This document shows positions 10,963-20,238 of a stretch of DNA of 64,000 nucleotides, piece after piece. Positions within the stretch are counted from its first letter, which is position 1; each line of letters begins with the position of its first letter. This DNA is from Sphingobium estronivorans (GTDB taxonomy: Bacteria > Pseudomonadota > Alphaproteobacteria > Sphingomonadales > Sphingomonadaceae), in the NCBI RefSeq assembly GCF_008692605.1, contig NZ_LFCT01000002.1, positions 124,001-188,000 of the forward strand, written 5' to 3'. The notes below the pieces were generated by a model. The model was not told the DNA's origin, made no database searches, and saw only the letters and a list, made by a program, of their open reading frames with translations. The position numbers were made by a program, and so were the translations under genes.

Positions 10963-10975
10963 GTAACGGCGATCC

Positions 10976-11182
10976 TTAACGGACGCCGTCGCGCTCGGCG
11001 CGCTTGCGCTCCAGCTTGCGCGCGCGGCGGACGGCCGCCGCCTTTTCACGGGCGCGCTTCTCGGAGGGCTTCTCATAGTGACGGCGCAGCTTCATCTCGC
11101 GATACACGCCCTCACGCTGCAGCTTCTTCTTGAGCGCGCGCAGGGCCTGGTCGACATTGTTGTCGCGAACGATGATTTGCAT
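10976..11182 (-). CDS. rpsU: 30S ribosomal protein S21
   Basis: The 68-residue basic protein [20 protein letters not shown] is S21, with a Lys/Arg-rich tail rich in [13 protein letters not shown]. It binds the 30S subunit near the anti-Shine-Dalgarno region. I chose the ATG at 11182, which gives the normal family length; the frame stays open upstream to 11434 but that part has no S21 similarity. An FKBP isomerase follows after 84 bases. Confidence 0.96.
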   Translation of the reverse strand: MQIIVRDNNVDQALRALKKKLQREGVYREMKLRRHYEKPSEKRAREKAAAVRRARKLERKRAERDGVR

Positions 11183-11405
11183 AAGCCAGTCAAACTCCAG
11201 TCGAAAACGAACGGATCGCCAGGAATAAACCCTTCCCGACGGGCCGCCCGAATAAAATAGCGGTGAGTCGCCGCAGGTCACCCTGCGCCGTGTGGGGCGC
11301 GCCCTACCAGCAGAGTCGGGCAAATTCAACCCAAAAGCCGCGCCTCTCGACACGGGCCGCCGCAAGGCGGATAGTCCGCGCCACAGGATAGTGAGGAGGA
11401 TCGCC

Positions 11406-12164
11406 ATGGCAACCGCCGCCAAGACCCCGCGCATGTCGGCTTCGGAATGGGAGGCGCGCCTGCAACTGGCGGCCTGTTACCGCGTCTTCGATCATCTGGG
11501 TTGGTCGGAACTGATCTACAACCATATCACCCTGCGCGTGCCGGAAGAGGAAAATGCTTTCCTGATCAATCCCTTCGGCCTTCTCTACAGCGAGGTGACG
11601 GCATCGAATCTGGTCAAGATCGACATTGACGGCCATGTGCTGGACGGCAGCCCCTATCCGGTCAACCGCGCCGGCTTTACCCAGCACAGCATCTTTCACC
11701 GGCTCCTGCCCGACGCCCATTGCGTCATCCATACCCATACGACGGCAGGCATGGCGGTCAGCGCGACGAAGGAAGGCCTGACCCCCACCAATTTCTATGC
11801 CGCCGCCTTCATCGGTCGAATCGCCTATCATGATTTCGAAGGCGTCACGATTCGGCCGGAGGAAGGGGAAAGGCTGATTGCCCATCTGGGCCAGCACCGG
11901 ATCATGATGTTGCGCAACCATGGCACGCTGGTGATGGCGAAGAGCCTGCCACAGGCGTTTCTCACCCAATGGATGCTTCAGCGCGCCTGCGAGATCCAGA
12001 TCGCGACCGGAGCCGCTGGCACGCCCCTCGACATCGCTGAGGATGTCATCGCCGTGCACCAGCGCGATCTGTCCGGCGTGCAATTGCCCGTCGGCCCCGG
12101 CATCCCCGATTTCGAGGCGATGGTCCGCCGGATCGACCGGATCGATTCGAGCTGGCGGGACTGA
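11406..12164 (+). CDS. Class II aldolase/adducin family protein
   Basis: This 252-residue protein matches the class II aldolase/adducin fold used by fuculose- and ribulose-phosphate aldolases. Visible motifs are the His pair in [15 protein letters not shown], the acid/His environment [11 protein letters not shown] and the segment [11 protein letters not shown]. The ATG at 11406 is preceded by AGGAGGATCGCC, an excellent ribosome binding site, so the open frame upstream is not used. No sugar pathway genes lie nearby. The substrate is unknown; members of this broad subgroup in proteobacteria are often annotated only as aldolase-like. Confidence 0.88.
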   Translation: MATAAKTPRMSASEWEARLQLAACYRVFDHLGWSELIYNHITLRVPEEENAFLINPFGLLYSEVTASNLVKIDIDGHVLDGSPYPVNRAGFTQHSIFHRLLPDAHCVIHTHTTAGMAVSATKEGLTPTNFYAAAFIGRIAYHDFEGVTIRPEEGERLIAHLGQHRIMMLRNHGTLVMAKSLPQAFLTQWMLQRACEIQIATGAAGTPLDIAEDVIAVHQRDLSGVQLPVGPGIPDFEAMVRRIDRIDSSWRD

Positions 12165-12238
12165 AGCGGCAACGGGCCATCCTTTCGCATCTGGCGCATC
12201 GCGCTTGCTCTCGCCTGATATTTCAGCATTCTGCATCC

Positions 12239-14110
12239 ATGCCCGCCACCCGCCCAGAACGGTCGATCCTCCTTTTGCTCTTGGCATCGCTCATCGTCGT
12301 CGTGGCGGTAGGCGGCACCTATTGGCTTTATGCGGTGCAGCAGCGGGTGAATATATGGGTCCAGCATACGCTGCGCACCGAAAACCAGCTTTCCACGCTG
12401 CTCCTGCATGCTCAGGAGGCGGAAAGCAGCCAGCGCGGCTTCATGCTGACGCGCAAGGAATCGTTCCTTGGACCTTATGAAAGCTTCCGCAGAGAATGGC
12501 GGGGGGAAGTGGCGGCCCTGCGGACGGAGATGCACGACAATCCGCTCCAGATTCAATCGGTCGAAACGCTTGAGGACCTGCTCGACGACCGGCTTTTCCT
12601 GATGCGAAGCGGGATTGAGCGCCGCAGCAAGGGCGAATTGATCGCGCCGGACGATTTCAACGCCGGCATGGTCACCATGACGAAAATCCGCGCGCTGGTG
12701 GCGACAATGCGGGCGCGCGAGGCGCAATTGCTGAAGAGACGCACCGCCAACGACTATCGCCTGAGCCTGATGGTGTCGGTCGGCATGGCGATGTCCGCCG
12801 TGCTGGTCACCTTGCTGGGCGCGCTGGCGCTGCGTACCGCCCGCCGCCGCGTGGCGGAGGCGATCGAAAGCCAGCGGGCGCTGCGCCATGCCAACAAGCG
12901 GCTGATCGCGGAGGGGCTGGAGCGCGAAGCGGCCGAGGCGCAACTGCGCCAGATGCAGAAAATGGAATCCATCGGCCAGTTGACCGGCGGCATCGCCCAC
13001 GACTTCAACAATATGCTGGCGATCGTCATCGGCTCGCTCGACATTGCGCGGCGGCGCCTGACGCCGGACATCGACCCCCATATCGCCAAGGGCATCGACA
13101 ATGCGGCGGAGGGTGCCCAGCGCGCCGCGCAACTGACCGCGCGACTGCTCGCCTTTTCCCGGCAGCAGCCGCTCGACCCGCAACCGACCGATCTCAACAA
13201 GCTGGTCGGGGGCATGTCGGAACTGCTGCGCCGGACAATCGGGGAAAGCATCCGCGTGGAGACCGTGCTGGCGGGCGGCCTGTGGCGCGCGAGCATCGAC
13301 GCCAGCCAGTTGGAAGCGGCGATCATCAACCTTTGCGTCAATTCGCGCGACGCCATGCCGACCGGCGGACGGCTGACGATCGAAACGGCGAACGCGCATC
13401 TCGACGATGCCTATGTCGCGGCCCATGAGGATGTCGCGGCGGGACAATATGTGATGGTTTCCGTGACCGATACCGGTACGGGCATGCCGCCTGAAGTGGT
13501 GGAGCGCGCCTTCGACCCCTTCTTCACCACCAAGGGGGTGGGCAAGGGCACCGGACTGGGCCTCAGCCAGGTCTTCGGCTTCATCAAGCAGTCGCGCGGT
13601 CATGTGAAAATCTATTCCGAACCGGGCGAAGGCACGATCATCAAAGTCTATATGCCGCGCCATTACGGGCCGGAGACGGCGGTTGGTACCATGGCTGCAA
13701 GCTCCACCGAACTGCCCCGCGCGCGCGGGGAAGAAATCATCCTTGTCGTCGAGGATGAGGAACGGGTTCGCCACATGTCGGTCGATTCCCTGAGGGAACT
13801 GGGATACACCATCGTCCAGGCATCGGATGGCGAGCAGGCGCTGGAAATGCTGGCCATTCAGCCGCGCATCGACATGCTGTTCACCGACATCGTCATGCCG
13901 GGCATCAATGGCCGGGTGCTGGCCGACCGCGCCCGCGAAACCCGCCCCGGCCTCAAGATCCTCTACACCACCGGTTACACCCGCAATGCCATCGTCCATA
14001 ATGGCATGCTGGATCCGGGCGTGTCCTTCCTGGCCAAGCCCTTCACCCTCGATCAACTGGCATGGAAAGTCCGGCAGGTGCTGGATGCCGACGCGGTGGA
14101 ACCGGCTTGA
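12239..14110 (+). CDS. Hybrid sensor histidine kinase/response regulator with CHASE3-like sensor
   Basis: This 623-residue protein has, in order: a membrane helix (10-32), a CHASE3-type periplasmic domain (about 35-175, with AQEAESSQRGFMLTRKESFL), a second helix (176-199), a coiled linker, a HisKA domain with phospho-acceptor H254 (GGIAHDFNNML), a HATPase domain (N box NLCVNSRDAM, G boxes DTGTGMPPE and GKGTGLGLS) and a C-terminal receiver domain with D550 (FTDIVMPG) and K600 (LAKPF). No separate response regulator is adjacent, so the output partner is unknown. The DNA-repair-like radical SAM gene begins 46 bases downstream on the same strand. Confidence 0.93.
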   Translation: MPATRPERSILLLLLASLIVVVAVGGTYWLYAVQQRVNIWVQHTLRTENQLSTLLLHAQEAESSQRGFMLTRKESFLGPYESFRREWRGEVAALRTEMHDNPLQIQSVETLEDLLDDRLFLMRSGIERRSKGELIAPDDFNAGMVTMTKIRALVATMRAREAQLLKRRTANDYRLSLMVSVGMAMSAVLVTLLGALALRTARRRVAEAIESQRALRHANKRLIAEGLEREAAEAQLRQMQKMESIGQLTGGIAHDFNNMLAIVIGSLDIARRRLTPDIDPHIAKGIDNAAEGAQRAAQLTARLLAFSRQQPLDPQPTDLNKLVGGMSELLRRTIGESIRVETVLAGGLWRASIDASQLEAAIINLCVNSRDAMPTGGRLTIETANAHLDDAYVAAHEDVAAGQYVMVSVTDTGTGMPPEVVERAFDPFFTTKGVGKGTGLGLSQVFGFIKQSRGHVKIYSEPGEGTIIKVYMPRHYGPETAVGTMAASSTELPRARGEEIILVVEDEERVRHMSVDSLRELGYTIVQASDGEQALEMLAIQPRIDMLFTDIVMPGINGRVLADRARETRPGLKILYTTGYTRNAIVHNGMLDPGVSFLAKPFTLDQLAWKVRQVLDADAVEPA

Positions 14111-14156
14111 TGGAGATTATGGACAGTGCGCAAAAAAGAACATATCAAGAACAATT

Positions 14157-15413
14157 ATGGCCGCACTCACTGTCCGTCAAAAATTGGAGATTCTTGCCGA
14201 CGCCGCGAAATATGATGCGTCCTGCGCCTCGTCGGGCACGGCGAAGCGGGACAGCGCGTCGGGTCGCAAAGGCGGGATCGGATCGACCGAAGGCATGGGC
14301 ATCTGCCATGCCTATGCGCCCGATGGGCGATGTATCTCGCTCCTCAAGATTTTGTTGACCAATAGCTGCCTGTTCGATTGCCATTATTGCATCAACCGCC
14401 GGTCGAGCGATGTCCGCCGTGCCCGCTTCACCGTGAAGGAATTGGTGGAGCTGACGCTGAGCTTCTACCGCCGCAATTATATTGAGGGGCTATTCCTCTC
14501 CTCCGGCATCATCCGCTCACCCGATTATACGATGGAGCAATTGGTGGCCGTCGCCCGTTCGTTGCGGGAAGAGCATGATTTTCGCGGCTATATCCATCTC
14601 AAGACGATTCCGGACGCCGATGCCGAACTGATCCATCAGGCAGGGCTTTATGCTGATCGGCTGTCGATCAATGTCGAACTTCCGACCGAGGGAGGCTTGC
14701 GGCGGCTGGCTCCGGAAAAGAACGCCAAACGGATCGAGGGCGCCATGGCGGTCCTGCGCACCGCCATCGACGATGGCAGCGACGCGCGCCGCCGCTACGC
14801 CCATGCGCCGCGCTTCGCCCCGGCGGGTCAGTCGACCCAGATGATCGTCGGCGCCGATCAGGCGGACGATCGCGCGATCATCGGCCGCGCCAGCGCGCTG
14901 TACACCCGCCACCGCTTGCGCCGGGTCTATTATAGCGCTTTCTCGCCCATCCCTTCGCCCAGCGCCGTGTTGCCGCTTCAACGCCCGCCGCTGCTGCGCG
15001 AACATCGCCTCTACCAGTCGGACTGGATGATGCGCTTCTATGGCTATTCCGCGCAGGAGGTGGCAGCCGCGACCGATCCCGCTACCGGGTGCCTGCCCCT
15101 CGACATCGATCCCAAGCTGGCATGGGCGCTGCGCCATCGGGACGCCTTTCCCGTGGACGTCAACCTCGCTCCGCGCGAGAGGCTGCTGCGTGTGCCGGGA
15201 TTGGGGGTGAAAGCGGTGGATCGCATTTTGACGAGCCGTCGTCATCGCCGGCTGCGGCTTGACGATGTCGCGCGCCTGACGAGTTCGATCGCGAAGCTGC
15301 GGCCCTTTCTGGTGGCCAGCGATTGGCGACCGGTGCGACTCGCGGATCGGGCGGATTTGCGGCCGCGCGCGCCTGTCCTCGCGCAATTGGAGCTTTTCGA
15401 TGAATCGCCATGA
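14157..15413 (+). CDS. Putative DNA modification/repair radical SAM protein with helix-hairpin-helix tail
   Basis: The 418-residue protein has the radical SAM cysteine motif C71-x3-C75-x2-C78 (SCLFDCHYC), which should hold a 4Fe-4S cluster and cleave S-adenosylmethionine. Near residues 335-375 it has a helix-hairpin-helix segment (LLRVPGLGVKAVDRIL), a DNA-binding fold. It matches the family described as putative DNA modification/repair radical SAM proteins that co-occur with UdgX-like uracil-DNA binding proteins, one of which lies 0.9 kb downstream. The start was chosen at the ATG at 14157 for fit to the family N-terminus (LTVRQKLEILADAAKYDASC). The substrate is unknown. Confidence 0.9.
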   Translation: MAALTVRQKLEILADAAKYDASCASSGTAKRDSASGRKGGIGSTEGMGICHAYAPDGRCISLLKILLTNSCLFDCHYCINRRSSDVRRARFTVKELVELTLSFYRRNYIEGLFLSSGIIRSPDYTMEQLVAVARSLREEHDFRGYIHLKTIPDADAELIHQAGLYADRLSINVELPTEGGLRRLAPEKNAKRIEGAMAVLRTAIDDGSDARRRYAHAPRFAPAGQSTQMIVGADQADDRAIIGRASALYTRHRLRRVYYSAFSPIPSPSAVLPLQRPPLLREHRLYQSDWMMRFYGYSAQEVAAATDPATGCLPLDIDPKLAWALRHRDAFPVDVNLAPRERLLRVPGLGVKAVDRILTSRRHRRLRLDDVARLTSSIAKLRPFLVASDWRPVRLADRADLRPRAPVLAQLELFDESP

Positions 15414-15487
15414 TTTTGCCGTTGATCGGAGCAGCCGTTCATGTTTTGCTGATCCGATAGCTGGAAAGGGTCAGGCATTTGGCGACG

Positions 15488-15829
15488 ATGTGGAAGGATG
15501 GCGCAACGCACCCCATGGGCTTTGCCCGGCGGATGAGTACGCATCTGGCCGCGGCTCTGGTCGTTTTCTGCCTGCTTCAGATTTTCATCGTTGCCAAAAT
15601 GGGCGGATCGCTTCTCCTCCACCTCGGCATCGTCATCGCGATTGGCGGCTTTGCCATCGCGGCGCGGGGACTGGAACGCCGCTGGGACATGCTGGACCGA
15701 TCCGGCATGCCGCCCCAGAGACTTGTTGTGCGATTCCGCCGCGATGTGCTGCAACTCTGGACGGCGAGCGTCGGCGGCGGCCTGCTCTGGATTCCCGTCG
15801 CCATCATCTTCCGCGCATTCTTCGGTTAG
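15488..15829 (+). CDS. Small two-helix membrane protein, unknown function
   Basis: I do not recognise this 113-residue protein. It has two hydrophobic segments close together (about residues 17-35 and 39-56), a charged stretch with ERRWDMLDRSGMPPQR, and a third hydrophobic segment at the C-terminus (about 90-111). The ATG at 15488 was preferred over a TTG three codons upstream. It lies between the radical SAM gene (75 bases upstream) and the hemerythrin-like gene on the same strand and could be co-transcribed with them. Coding is supported mainly by a clean frame with membrane composition; I am only moderately sure. Confidence 0.6.
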   Translation: MWKDGATHPMGFARRMSTHLAAALVVFCLLQIFIVAKMGGSLLLHLGIVIAIGGFAIAARGLERRWDMLDRSGMPPQRLVVRFRRDVLQLWTASVGGGLLWIPVAIIFRAFFG

Positions 15830-15888
15830 GGCCGGACCCAAAGCGTCGGAGCGTCGTTGTCCTTCCTTCTCAAGAAGGACATGCCCCC

Positions 15889-16350
15889 ATGGCCGATGCC
15901 AATATTTTCGACCGTCTGAAACAGGATCATGACGCCCATCGTCAGCTATTCGACAAGATGGCCGATGCACAGGACCAGCCGGACCGGCTGCAAAAGCTGT
16001 TCCAACAATTCCAGGTGGAAGTGAGCGCCCATGCCGCCGCGGAGGAGGAAACGCTCTACGCAACCATGCTGGCCCGCCCGGATTTACGGGAGGACGCCCA
16101 GCATAGCGTGTCCGAGCACAAGGAAATCGACGATTATCTGGAGGAATTGGATGGCCTCGCTTTCAATGGCGACGCCTGGCGGCGCAAATTCGCCGAGATG
16201 AAAAAGCGGTATCTTCATCATATCGATGAGGAGGAGGAAGAGATGTTTCCCGACGCCGCGAAAGAATTGACGGTCGAGGAGGAAAAGAAGCTGGCCGAAC
16301 TGTTTGCCAAGCGCAAACCAGCAGAATTGCAGCGCGCGGAAAGCCAATAG
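15889..16350 (+). CDS. Hemerythrin HHE domain protein
   Basis: This 153-residue all-helical protein has the HHE cation-binding pattern: LKQDHDAHRQLF, SAHAAAEEETLY, VSEHKEIDDYL and RYLHHIDEEEEEMFP. The His and Glu residues could ligate a di-iron centre. Such proteins act as oxygen, NO or iron-related sensors or stores; the role here is unknown. The frame is open far upstream, but the ATG at 15889 matches the start of homologous domains. It sits 6 bases before the UdgX fusion gene and so is almost surely co-transcribed with it. Confidence 0.88.
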   Translation: MADANIFDRLKQDHDAHRQLFDKMADAQDQPDRLQKLFQQFQVEVSAHAAAEEETLYATMLARPDLREDAQHSVSEHKEIDDYLEELDGLAFNGDAWRRKFAEMKKRYLHHIDEEEEEMFPDAAKELTVEEEKKLAELFAKRKPAELQRAESQ

Positions 16351-16356
16351 CAGGAT

Positions 16357-17754
16357 ATGTACCGGGCGCGGTTGAACGGGCCGGATGATTTTGACGGCTG
16401 GCGGGACGCCGCGCGAAACTTTGCCATGGCGGGGATTCCGCCCGACGCCATTGTCTGGGAGAGTGGAACCGACGCGCCCGACCTGTTCGCTTCGGACACC
16501 CCACCGGCTGCGGTCGTCCACGGCACATTCCCGGTCCCGCGCGCTTTTCTCGACCTTGCCGAAATGGCGATCCTGCATTCCGATCCGGAACGTTTCGCTC
16601 TCCTCTATGCCCTGCTGACACACATGCGCGATCGACCGGGGAGCCTGGAGGATCGGGCCGATCCGCTGGTTCGGCGCGTCGAGGCCTTGGCCAAGGCGGT
16701 GCGGCGCGACATCCATAAGATGCGGGCCTTCGTCCGTTTTCGCGAGTTGGCCGACACGGACGGCCCCCGCTTCGTCGCCTGGTTCGAACCGGAGCATCAC
16801 ATCGTGCGGACCAATGCCGGGTTCTTCATGCGGCGGTTCGCCTCCATGCGCTGGTCGATCCTGACCCCGGAGCTCAGCATCCATTGGGACGGCGAGACGT
16901 TGACCGAAGGACCGGGCGCCAAGCGCGAAGATGCGCCCATGGACGATCCGGTCGAGGAAATCTGGAAGGGCTATTATGCGGCGATCTTCAATCCCGCGCG
17001 CCTCAAGGTGGGCGCCATGCTGTCCGAAATGCCCCGCAAATATTGGCGCAATCTGCCGGAGGCCGCGCTCATCCCGGAACTGGTGGCAGGCGCGCAGGCG
17101 CGGGAAGCGGCCATGATCGCGACGCCCCCTAAAAATGCGCGCCGGCCCGGAAATGCGGCGACCGTCTGGCAGGCGCTGCGCGAAGAGGCCATGGGCTGCA
17201 CGCGCTGCCCGCTCTACAAGGACACGACGCAGACGGTGTTCGGGGAGGGGCCGGTCGACGCGCCGCTGATGTTCATCGGCGAACAGCCCGGCGATCAGGA
17301 AGATCTGGCCGGTCGTCCCTTTGTCGGCCCGGCCGGTCAAATTTTCGACGAAGCGCTGGAAACGGCGGGCATCGACCGGACGCGCGCTTATGTCACCAAC
17401 GCGGTCAAGCATTTCAAGCATGAGCGGCGCGGCAAGCGCCGCATCCACCAGACGCCCGAAACACCCGAAATCCAGGCTTGCCGCTGGTGGCTGACGCAGG
17501 AACTGGAACTGGTCCGCCCCAGGATCATCGTCGCTCTGGGCGCCACGGCGGGGCGTGCCCTGCTGGGCAAGGCCGTGACGATCAGTCGCCTGCGCGGCGC
17601 GCCGATCGCGCTGGAGGGTGCGGCACAGGGCTGGATCACGGTCCACCCCAGCTATCTGCTGCGCATCCCGGATGCCGCGCGCAAGGCGCAGGAGCGGGCC
17701 CGTTTCATTCAGGAATTGCGCGCCATCGCCAAACAGCTCGAAGCGATCGGCTGA
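16357..17754 (+). CDS. DUF4130-UdgX fusion: uracil-DNA binding/glycosylase-like protein
   Basis: This 465-residue fusion has an N-terminal DUF4130 domain (about 1-255, the family that pairs with radical SAM repair proteins) and a C-terminal UdgX domain (about 265-465). The UdgX part has iron-sulfur cysteines C281, C284 and C375, the active-site motif GEQPGDQED (308-316), the special loop KRRIH (360-364) and the HPSYLLR motif (430-436). In characterised UdgX the His of KRRIH forms a covalent bond to the abasic sugar after uracil excision, so H364 is the predicted attachment site. It follows the hemerythrin gene by 6 bases. Confidence 0.93.
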   Translation: MYRARLNGPDDFDGWRDAARNFAMAGIPPDAIVWESGTDAPDLFASDTPPAAVVHGTFPVPRAFLDLAEMAILHSDPERFALLYALLTHMRDRPGSLEDRADPLVRRVEALAKAVRRDIHKMRAFVRFRELADTDGPRFVAWFEPEHHIVRTNAGFFMRRFASMRWSILTPELSIHWDGETLTEGPGAKREDAPMDDPVEEIWKGYYAAIFNPARLKVGAMLSEMPRKYWRNLPEAALIPELVAGAQAREAAMIATPPKNARRPGNAATVWQALREEAMGCTRCPLYKDTTQTVFGEGPVDAPLMFIGEQPGDQEDLAGRPFVGPAGQIFDEALETAGIDRTRAYVTNAVKHFKHERRGKRRIHQTPETPEIQACRWWLTQELELVRPRIIVALGATAGRALLGKAVTISRLRGAPIALEGAAQGWITVHPSYLLRIPDAARKAQERARFIQELRAIAKQLEAIG

Positions 17755-17760
17755 ACGGAG

Positions 17761-18159
17761 TCAGATCAAGCCCAGCTTCGACAGTTCGCCGATCATCGCT
17801 CGCGGCATGGCGTCGAGATCGTTCGCCTCACCCGCGCCCAGATCAGGCGGCGCATCCTCTCCCTCCAGATAGCGCCAGCCCTGATGCGCGCGCTTGGGAA
17901 CGGCGCGCACAGGAATGAGGCAGGGACGCAGCCTGATCCAATAGCGTCCCTGGCCGGTTTCCTGAAAGCCCAATATCGGGCTGCGGCCCACCAGTTGATG
18001 CCCATGAATCCAGTAGAGCGAACCGCCCGTCAGTTCCTCCAGCCGCTTGGGCAGATAGCGCGTGGTCAGCCGCGCCTCCTCCGCATGGCTTTCCAGCCAG
18101 GCCCGGAGCGTCGCGGGGCTTTCGCTCTGAAAGGCGATCTTGGTGAGGTGCAGCGACAT
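17761..18159 (-). CDS. DUF1489 family protein
   Basis: The 132-residue protein MSLHLTKIAFQSESPATLRA matches DUF1489, a family of small cytosolic proteins found mainly in alphaproteobacteria. Recognisable parts are TTRYLPKRLEEL, GGSLYWIHGHQLVGR and HQGWRYLEGEDAPPDL. Function is unknown. It is convergent with the UdgX gene (6-base gap) and lies 42 bases after mgtE on the same strand, so may be transcribed with it. Confidence 0.85.
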   Translation of the reverse strand: MSLHLTKIAFQSESPATLRAWLESHAEEARLTTRYLPKRLEELTGGSLYWIHGHQLVGRSPILGFQETGQGRYWIRLRPCLIPVRAVPKRAHQGWRYLEGEDAPPDLGAGEANDLDAMPRAMIGELSKLGLI

Positions 18160-18201
18160 GGCGAAAAGATCGGATGCCGACGCGGTCCGGTCAAGGGGCG
18201 G

Positions 18202-19629
18202 TCATAGTCCCCAGACCGTCGCCAGCCCCAGGAAGGAGAAAAAGCCCATCACATCCGTCATTGTCGTCACGAACACGGCGGAGGACACGGCGGGATCGAC
18301 ATTCACCCGGTCCAGCGCGACCGGGATCAATATGCCCGCCAGCCCGGCGACGAGGTTGTTGATCAACATGGCCAGCGCGATGACGATGCCCAGATCGTGA
18401 TTGCCGTAGATCAGCCCCACAGCAACCCCGATCAATATGCCCAACGCCGTGCCATTGGCGCTGGCGATACGGAATTCCCGAACGATCTGGCGGATGGTGT
18501 TGGAACTGGTGAGCTGGTTGGTGGCGAGCGCGCGCACCGCCACCGCCATGGTCTGCGTGCCCGCATTGCCGCCCATGCCGGACACGATGGGCATCAGCAC
18601 CGCCAGCACCACATATTTGGAGATGGTGGCCTGGAACAGCCCGACCACCGACGCCGCCAGGATCGCCGTGCCCAGATTGACCACCAGCCAGGACAGGCGC
18701 GTGCGCACCGTTTCCCAAATCGGCTGGTTGATGTCGCCCTCGCCCGCGCCCGACAGGCGCAGAATGTCCTCGCCCGCTTCCTCGGAGATGATGTGGACGA
18801 TGTCGTCCACCGTGATCATGCCGACCAGCCGGCCGCTGCCATCGACCACAGCGGCGGAGATCAGCGCATATTTCTGGAAGCGCAGCGCCACCTCTTCCTG
18901 ATCCATGTCGACCGGGATCAGCGTCTGTTCGCGCTTCATCAGGTCGGCCATGGCGACGCTGCGCGGGCAGGTCAGCACCCAGCTCAACTGGCAGGTGCCA
19001 ATCGGCTTGTGCGCTTCGTCGACGACGAAGATTTCCCAGAAGTCGCTGGTCAGGTCGCGATTGTCGCGCAGATAGTCGATCACCTGCCCGACGGTCATAT
19101 GCTCCGGCACCGCGACCAGGTCGCGCTGCATCAGGCGACCGGCGGATTCCTCCGGATAGGACAGCGCGCTTTCGATGGCGGCGCGGTCTTCGGGGTCAAG
19201 CGCTTCGAGGACGGCCTGCTGATCGGCCTCCTCCATGTCCTCGATGATCGCGACGGCGTCGTCGGTGTCGAGTTCGGCGGCAAACTCGGCCACCTGCTCG
19301 GGCGCCAGCGCGTCGAGAATATCCTCGCGGACATAGTCGTTGAGTTCGGACAAAACCTCCGCGCCGACGAGATCGCCCAGCGCCGCCGCCACTTCGCCGC
19401 GCCGTTCGGACGGGGTGAGTTCGAGAAGGTCGGCAATATCCGCCGGGTGAAGCGGCGATACCAGTTCGCGCGCCCGTTCGCGATCGTCATCCTCCACCGC
19501 ATCCAGCACGGCAGAGACGAATTGCCCTTTCAGCCGGTCATCCTCGTCATGACGGGATTCGGCCTGCTCAGCGGCAATATCTTCCAGTTCGTCCGGCCGG
19601 GGTTCGGCCGTATCGGCTCGTTCGCTCAT
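18202..19629 (-). CDS. mgtE: Magnesium transporter MgtE
   Basis: This 475-residue protein has the MgtE layout: an acidic N-terminal domain of superhelical repeats (about 40-160), two CBS domains (about 165-290, including LVAVPEHMTVGQVIDYLR and MITVDDIVHIISEEAGED) and five membrane helices from about residue 312. The membrane part contains the conserved LMPIVSGMGGNAGTQT and ends VLRRV-like DVMGFFSFLGLATVWGL. MgtE is a gated Mg2+ channel closed by Mg2+ binding to the CBS/N domains. I see no M-box riboswitch in the 156-base upstream gap. Confidence 0.96.
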   Translation of the reverse strand: MSERADTAEPRPDELEDIAAEQAESRHDEDDRLKGQFVSAVLDAVEDDDRERARELVSPLHPADIADLLELTPSERRGEVAAALGDLVGAEVLSELNDYVREDILDALAPEQVAEFAAELDTDDAVAIIEDMEEADQQAVLEALDPEDRAAIESALSYPEESAGRLMQRDLVAVPEHMTVGQVIDYLRDNRDLTSDFWEIFVVDEAHKPIGTCQLSWVLTCPRSVAMADLMKREQTLIPVDMDQEEVALRFQKYALISAAVVDGSGRLVGMITVDDIVHIISEEAGEDILRLSGAGEGDINQPIWETVRTRLSWLVVNLGTAILAASVVGLFQATISKYVVLAVLMPIVSGMGGNAGTQTMAVAVRALATNQLTSSNTIRQIVREFRIASANGTALGILIGVAVGLIYGNHDLGIVIALAMLINNLVAGLAGILIPVALDRVNVDPAVSSAVFVTTMTDVMGFFSFLGLATVWGL

Positions 19630-19785
19630 CGCGTCCCCTACTGTCCGGTTCCTGTAACATGTCGCTGCTTTTGCCGATGCTCGTCATAATTGCAATGCCC
19701 CAACGGTCGATGAAGCGCTTCCATCCCCGTCCCAACGCTCTATATGAACGAACATCCGCATTTTTCCCCCAAGAGAGGATTTTTC

Positions 19786-20238
19786 ATGGCTGATGAAACC
19801 CTGACCCTTAGCCTCGACAGCGGTGGCGATGTCGTCATCAAGCTGCGCCCCGACCTCGCCCCCGGCCATGTCGAACGCATCACCGAACTCGCCAAGGACG
19901 GCTTCTATGACGGCGTCGTCTTCCACCGCGTCATCCCCGGCTTCATGGCCCAGGGCGGCGATCCGACCGGCACCGGCATGGGCGGTTCGAAACTGCCCGA
20001 CCTGAAGGCGGAATTCAGCCGCGAACCCCATGTCCGCGGCGTCTGCTCCATGGCCCGCGCGATGAATCCGAACAGCGCGAACAGCCAGTTCTTCATCTGC
20101 TTCGACGACGCCACCTTCCTCGACGGCCAGTACACTGTCTGGGGCGAAGTCTCCTCCGGCATGGAACATGTCGACGCCCTGCCCAAGGGCGAGCCGCCCA
20201 AGACCCCCGGCAAGATCCTGAAGGCTACGGTTTCTTAA
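19786..20238 (+). CDS. Cyclophilin-type peptidyl-prolyl cis-trans isomerase
   Basis: The 150-residue protein is a single-domain cyclophilin without a signal peptide, so it should act in the cytoplasm. It shows FHRVIPGFMAQGGDPTGTG, MNPNSANSQFFICFDD and VWGEVSSGMEHVDAL. The start ATG at 19786 has GAGAGGA upstream; a longer frame from 19744 is less likely. The 3' end overlaps the convergent lipoprotein gene by 14 bases. Confidence 0.94.
   Translation: MADETLTLSLDSGGDVVIKLRPDLAPGHVERITELAKDGFYDGVVFHRVIPGFMAQGGDPTGTGMGGSKLPDLKAEFSREPHVRGVCSMARAMNPNSANSQFFICFDDATFLDGQYTVWGEVSSGMEHVDALPKGEPPKTPGKILKATVS

Noticed and set aside
11978-14056. 692-codon minus-strand open frame opposite the histidine kinase
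   Set aside because: The plus-strand kinase has all expected motifs; the antisense product has none.
19630-19785. M-box magnesium riboswitch for mgtE
   Set aside because: The gap is short and lacks the expected three-stem core.
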